From positions 1 to 6,073 of the forward strand of contig JAFEBC010000678.1 of the NCBI GenBank assembly GCA_018266095.1: DNA of 6,073 nucleotides, in the 5' to 3' direction. This stretch comes from Deltaproteobacteria bacterium (lineage in GTDB: Bacteria > Myxococcota > Myxococcia > Myxococcales > 40CM-4-68-19). Under the pieces are notes generated by a model, which saw only the letters and a program-made list of their open reading frames with translations, had not been told where the DNA came from and made no database searches. Both the position numbers and the translations under genes were made by a program. Below, one piece after another: positions 4,845 through 6,073 of the stretch (within the stretch, counting starts at the first letter, position 1; each line of letters starts with the position of its first letter).

Positions 4845-6073
4845 ATGCCCCGACTGCTGGTCATCGATGACCGCGATCAGACCATCGACCTCGTGCAGCG
4901 CCACCTGCCGCAGTTCGACACCGTCACGCGCTGCGGGAGGTCGATCCCGTGCCAGGTGTGTGAGGAGCGCGACAAGGGCTGCACGCTGCGCTCGGCGCAC
5001 GACTGGCAGGAGGCGGAGACTGCGCTGCGCGCGCAGACGGCGCTGCCGGATCTGGTGGTGCTCGATCTGCACTTCGCCCTCCCCGAGGAGCGGCTGCTGC
5101 CGGAAGACAAGTCGCACCTGCAGCAGACGCGCGGCGCCATCGAGAAGCTGCGGCGGCGCCAGGGCGTGTACATCCTCGAGCGGCTGCGGCGCTCGTACCC
5201 GACGCTGCCGGTGGTGCTGCTCACGACCACCGCGGAGGAGCTCGGCGGCGCGGAGGCGGGCGAGGGCGTGCTGCGCGATCCGCTGGTGTACCTCTGTGAG
5301 AACGAGATCGTCGACAGCCGGGCGCTCACGGCCGAGATCACGCGCGCGCTGGAGCTGCACCACATCGCGCAAGAGGGGCCCGTGTTCTGGGGCCGCGCGA
5401 AGGCGATGACCGAGCTGCGACGCCAGTTGGGTACGCTGGCGCGGTCGCCGCTGCCGGTGCTGGTCGAGGGCGAGACGGGCTGCGGCAAGAGCTTCCTCGC
5501 CGAGCACGTGCTGCATCCGCGCTCGGGGCAGAAGGGGCCGCTGGTGGTGACGGATCTCTCGACGGTGCCGCCCGCGCTCCTGCCGGCGCACCTGTTCGGC
5601 GCGCGGCGCGGCGCGTACACGGGCTCGACCGACGATCACGCGGGCGTGTTCGAGCAGGCGCACGGGGGCACGCTCTTTCTCGACGAGATCGGCAACCTCG
5701 ATCTCGAATTGCAGCGGCAGCTCCTGCTCGTGCTCGAGCGCGGCACGGTGACCCGCCTCGGTGATGCGCGGCCCCGGCCGGCCCAGCCGAGGCTGGTGGC
5801 GGCGACCAACCTGTCGCTCGCGGAGCTGGTGCGCGAGGGACGCTTCCGCGCCGATCTCTACATGCGGCTCAATCCTGCGACGCGGCTACGCGTGCCGCCG
5901 CTGCGTGAGCGGCGCGAGGATCTGCCGGAGCTCGTGCGTTTCTCGCTCTTGGAGGCGCTGGGGAGCGAGGCGCTGCGGCCCTTGGTGCGCGCGTATCTCT
6001 CGCGGTTTCCCACGCCGCACGACTTCGTCGAGTCGAACAACGCGGTGATCGTGGGCCGTCCGTCGGCCAAGGC
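4845..6073 (+). CDS. sigma-54-dependent AAA+ regulator with cysteine-rich atypical receiver, 3' end outside window
   Basis: Enhancer-binding proteins of this class use ATP to remodel RNA polymerase carrying sigma-54. The frame is open to the right edge (409 complete codons), so the DNA-binding end is missing. The N-terminus is receiver-like: VIDD (D8, D9), candidate phospho-acceptor D74 in LVVLDL, and T127 after VVLL. Between them is an insert with C30, C36, C39 and C46, and after D74 an extra stretch of about 25 residues (78-106). The usual lysine is not seen; LCENE stands at 150-154. The AAA+ domain has Walker A GETGCGKS (209-216), the sigma-54 contact loop as GAYTGS (256-261, normally GAFTGA), Walker B GGTLFLDEIG (274-283), AATN (319-322) and FRADLYMRLN (334-343). 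ATG 4845 lies 12 bases after the previous stop with only a weak ribosome site, suggesting coupling. Confidence 0.92.
   Translation, partial: MPRLLVIDDRDQTIDLVQRHLPQFDTVTRCGRSIPCQVCEERDKGCTLRSAHDWQEAETALRAQTALPDLVVLDLHFALPEERLLPEDKSHLQQTRGAIEKLRRRQGVYILERLRRSYPTLPVVLLTTTAEELGGAEAGEGVLRDPLVYLCENEIVDSRALTAEITRALELHHIAQEGPVFWGRAKAMTELRRQLGTLARSPLPVLVEGETGCGKSFLAEHVLHPRSGQKGPLVVTDLSTVPPALLPAHLFGARRGAYTGSTDDHAGVFEQAHGGTLFLDEIGNLDLELQRQLLLVLERGTVTRLGDARPRPAQPRLVAATNLSLAELVREGRFRADLYMRLNPATRLRVPPLRERREDLPELVRFSLLEALGSEALRPLVRAYLSRFPTPHDFVESNNAVIVGRPSAK

Noticed and set aside
4404..5663. 419-codon minus-strand open frame opposite the small gene and regulator
   Set aside because: It is antisense to the well-supported AAA+ regulator and has Arg/Gln/His-rich composition without motifs.
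1..6073. tRNA, rRNA, CRISPR array, insertion sequence or phage genes
   Set aside because: No cloverleaf-like segment, spaced direct-repeat array, transposase motif or terminal inverted repeats were seen; all gaps between genes are shorter than 170 bases.

Overview
The window is strongly GC-rich DNA in which real genes carry almost only G or C in third codon positions. The gene content is a DusB-type tRNA-dihydrouridine synthase with a variant C-terminal domain, a band-7/SPFH membrane protein, a secreted SH3-like protein, and a sigma-54 enhancer-binding regulator with an unusual receiver. Together with the base composition this suggests a delta-proteobacterium, most likely Myxococcota. That placement is inference; no rRNA or marker gene is present to prove it.

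Layout. Bases 1-658 (+) hold the 3' part of a dus gene that begins outside the window. It converges on a minus-strand three-gene cluster: SPFH protein (4244-2853), then SH3-like/beta-propeller-like exported protein (2856-1225, overlapping the first gene by the four bases ATGA), then a zinc-ribbon Nudix hydrolase (about 1182-688). Only 29 bases, containing a GC-rich hairpin, separate the dus and Nudix stops. From 4413 the plus strand carries a small unrecognised helical protein (139 aa) and, 12 bases later, a sigma-54-type AAA+ regulator (4845 to beyond the right edge). The two divergent clusters share a 168-base control region. It holds two copies of the inverted repeat GTGAAC-N3-GTTCAC, 31 bases apart centre to centre, and an AT-rich patch just before the plus-strand genes.

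How the parts may work together. The SPFH protein should form an oligomeric scaffold at the inner membrane, and the coupled gene supplies a protein exported across that membrane, so the two plausibly act in one envelope complex. The Nudix gene may only be co-transcribed; its ribosome binding site lies in the loop of a predicted 13-bp mRNA hairpin. The paired operators look like a repressor target for the SPFH cluster. On the other side, the small protein and the regulator look like a signalling pair. The regulator's receiver has a four-cysteine insert, a second long insert, and no recognisable conserved lysine, suggesting it is switched by metal, redox or protein contact rather than by ordinary phosphorylation. 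This pair and the operator array are the parts of the window most worth following up.
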